A DNA stretch of 13,986 nucleotides, taken from contig JAJDTE010000051.1 in NCBI GenBank assembly GCA_022827325.1, positions 1 to 13,986 of the forward strand, given 5' to 3'. The notes under the pieces are model-generated. The model was not told the origin of the DNA. It made no database searches and saw only the letters and a list, made by a program, of their open reading frames with translations. Position numbers and translations under genes: made by a program. Positions 13,901 through 13,986 of the stretch are shown one piece after another (the stretch's first letter is position 1; each line of letters opens with the position of its first letter). The DNA comes from VYFG01 sp022827325. Lineage in GTDB: Bacteria; Pseudomonadota; Gammaproteobacteria; Arenicellales; Poriferihabitantaceae.

Positions 13901-13986
13901 ATCCTGGGCATCAGCGGAACGGGGGCGGTGCCGGAGGCGCTGCGCGTGCACGGCGAATACATCGCCGCGGAAACCCTGGCGGCAGA
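10943..13986 (+). CDS. ileS: Isoleucyl-tRNA synthetase, type 2 (IleRS2), 3' end outside window
   Basis: Charges tRNA-Ile and edits valine. The first 1014 codons are visible without a stop; type 2 enzymes usually have about 1040-1090 residues, so only the end is missing. EGPPTANGRPGIHHVLAR, then PRYKTMRGYHAPRKGGWDTHGLPVE (about 46-92), resembles Thermus-type IleRS2 rather than the gammaproteobacterial type 1 form. The HXGH signature reads G56-I57-H58-H59, with first and third positions exchanged. The KMSKS motif is intact at 592-596. The CP1 editing domain shows TTTPWTLPSN (226-235) and GTGIVHAAPAYGVDD (316-330). The ATG at 10943 has AGGA (10929-10932) upstream. It is controlled by the T-box and terminator directly upstream. 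The type 2 form, the altered motif and the riboswitch together suggest acquisition from another phylum. Confidence 0.96.
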   Translation, partial: MAFSEVSSRYDGPALEAEVLEFWDRESIFEKSLRQSEGRPRFSFNEGPPTANGRPGIHHVLARTFKDIYPRYKTMRGYHAPRKGGWDTHGLPVEHEIEKKLGIFDKKEIERQVGVAEFTRHCRESVMTYIGEWEAMTRRMGYWVNLEEAYYTLDNRYIESAWNLLRQIWDKGLIYQGYKVVPYDPRIGATLSSHEVALGYQEVEDPSITVRFRLSGMADTSFLVWTTTPWTLPSNLLLAVGDDVDYAFVETGDETLIVAAARLEALFGDADCRVAKTVKGRDLVGTRYERLFDFLDVPRGDPFRVVAADFVSTEDGTGIVHAAPAYGVDDLALGEREGLPVVHGVGLDGCFRPEAAPVAGLFFKDADPVICSLLEERGLMFRNEKARHNYPFGWRTGDPLIYYAKEAWYIRTTAIRDRMVALNRTINWVPETIREGRFGNWLENNVDWALSRERFWGTPLPVWTDGEGNYHCIGSLAELEELSGESMADVDLHRPRIDGVTFEKDGRTWNRVPEVIDCWFDSGAMTYAQWHYPFENHETFEAHFPADYICEAIDQTRGWFYTLHAIAALVSDSVAYRNCVCLSHIVDANGKKMSKSLGNIVDPYDVFDTIGVDALRWLFLARTAPDAQKRISVDIVREVAASFVNTFWNTYAFFVLYARLDGFDPGQRIPVAERPEIDRWVLALAHGTLKTVTECLDAYDARGAGEAIEKLVDQLSNWYVRRNRRRFWKSEAGADKQAAYLTLYECLDMTHRMMAPFMPFLSEAVYRNLAGQAPGGPESVHLTAWPEADPDCLDDRLVYEMDMVQQAVALGRTTREESRVRVRQPLSRLLVSAPDERARAAVSRHARQVEEELNVKAVEFISGDSNLVSYQVKPNFPSLGKRYGKLMPAIKKALAEADGVWIAGEVAAGRPFTLGIEGQDVTFGPGDCQVLTGSAEGYACAAGGGFMVALDTGLNDELVLEGLAREIVRSVQDARKSAGLDVSDRIILGISGTGAVPEALRVHGEYIAAETLAA

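Overview
The window is GC-rich and densely coded. It looks like a chromosome segment from a gammaproteobacterium: it carries a YcgL-family gene and a DUF1820 gene, both typical of that class, together with a type I (hexameric-family) citrate synthase. I cannot place the genus; a Chromatiales-like lineage is only a guess. Ten coding regions are supported, plus a partial gene at each end. No tRNA, rRNA, CRISPR array or intact insertion sequence was seen.

Layout. Positions 1-104 are the last codons of a uracil-DNA-glycosylase-superfamily gene. Positions 105-535 have no convincing gene. A divergent toxin-type pair follows: a Fic-domain protein (minus, 536-1648) and a long HipA-family kinase with an AbiEi-like N-terminal region (plus, 1828-3627). 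Their 179-base shared control region holds a perfect 12-bp inverted repeat abutting the fic start codon, and an extended -10 for hipA. Next come housekeeping genes: DUF1820 (minus), a PBP4/DacB-type D-Ala-D-Ala carboxypeptidase (plus), an alpha/beta hydrolase (minus), citrate synthase gltA (plus), and a YrbG-type Ca2+/Na+ antiporter (minus). A tight three-gene run follows: YcgL protein, a two-TM small protein, and a rhomboid protease. The window ends inside ileS, which is visible for 1014 codons.

The strongest signal is the 560-base gap before ileS. It contains a complete T-box riboswitch: Stem I with an AGTA/GAA loop-E pair and an ATC (Ile) specifier, Stem II with a second GGAGTAG motif, Stem III, a near-canonical T-box sequence with TGGT for the tRNA acceptor end, an intrinsic terminator with seven T, then the ileS ribosome-binding site. 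T-boxes are characteristic of Firmicutes and Actinobacteria and are not expected in this apparent host. The ileS it controls encodes a type 2 (eukaryote-like) IleRS whose HXGH signature reads GIHH. That swapped version is, to my recollection, linked to very high mupirocin resistance. Riboswitch and enzyme look like one transferred regulatory cassette in which uncharged tRNA-Ile switches on a mupirocin-tolerant synthetase.

Functional links. Fic and HipA are probably a regulated stress or toxin island, each protein with its own built-in regulatory region. GltA, DacB, the antiporter and the rhomboid cluster are ordinary core functions. The convergent pairs dacB/hydrolase and gltA/antiporter are packed 4 and 15 bases apart.
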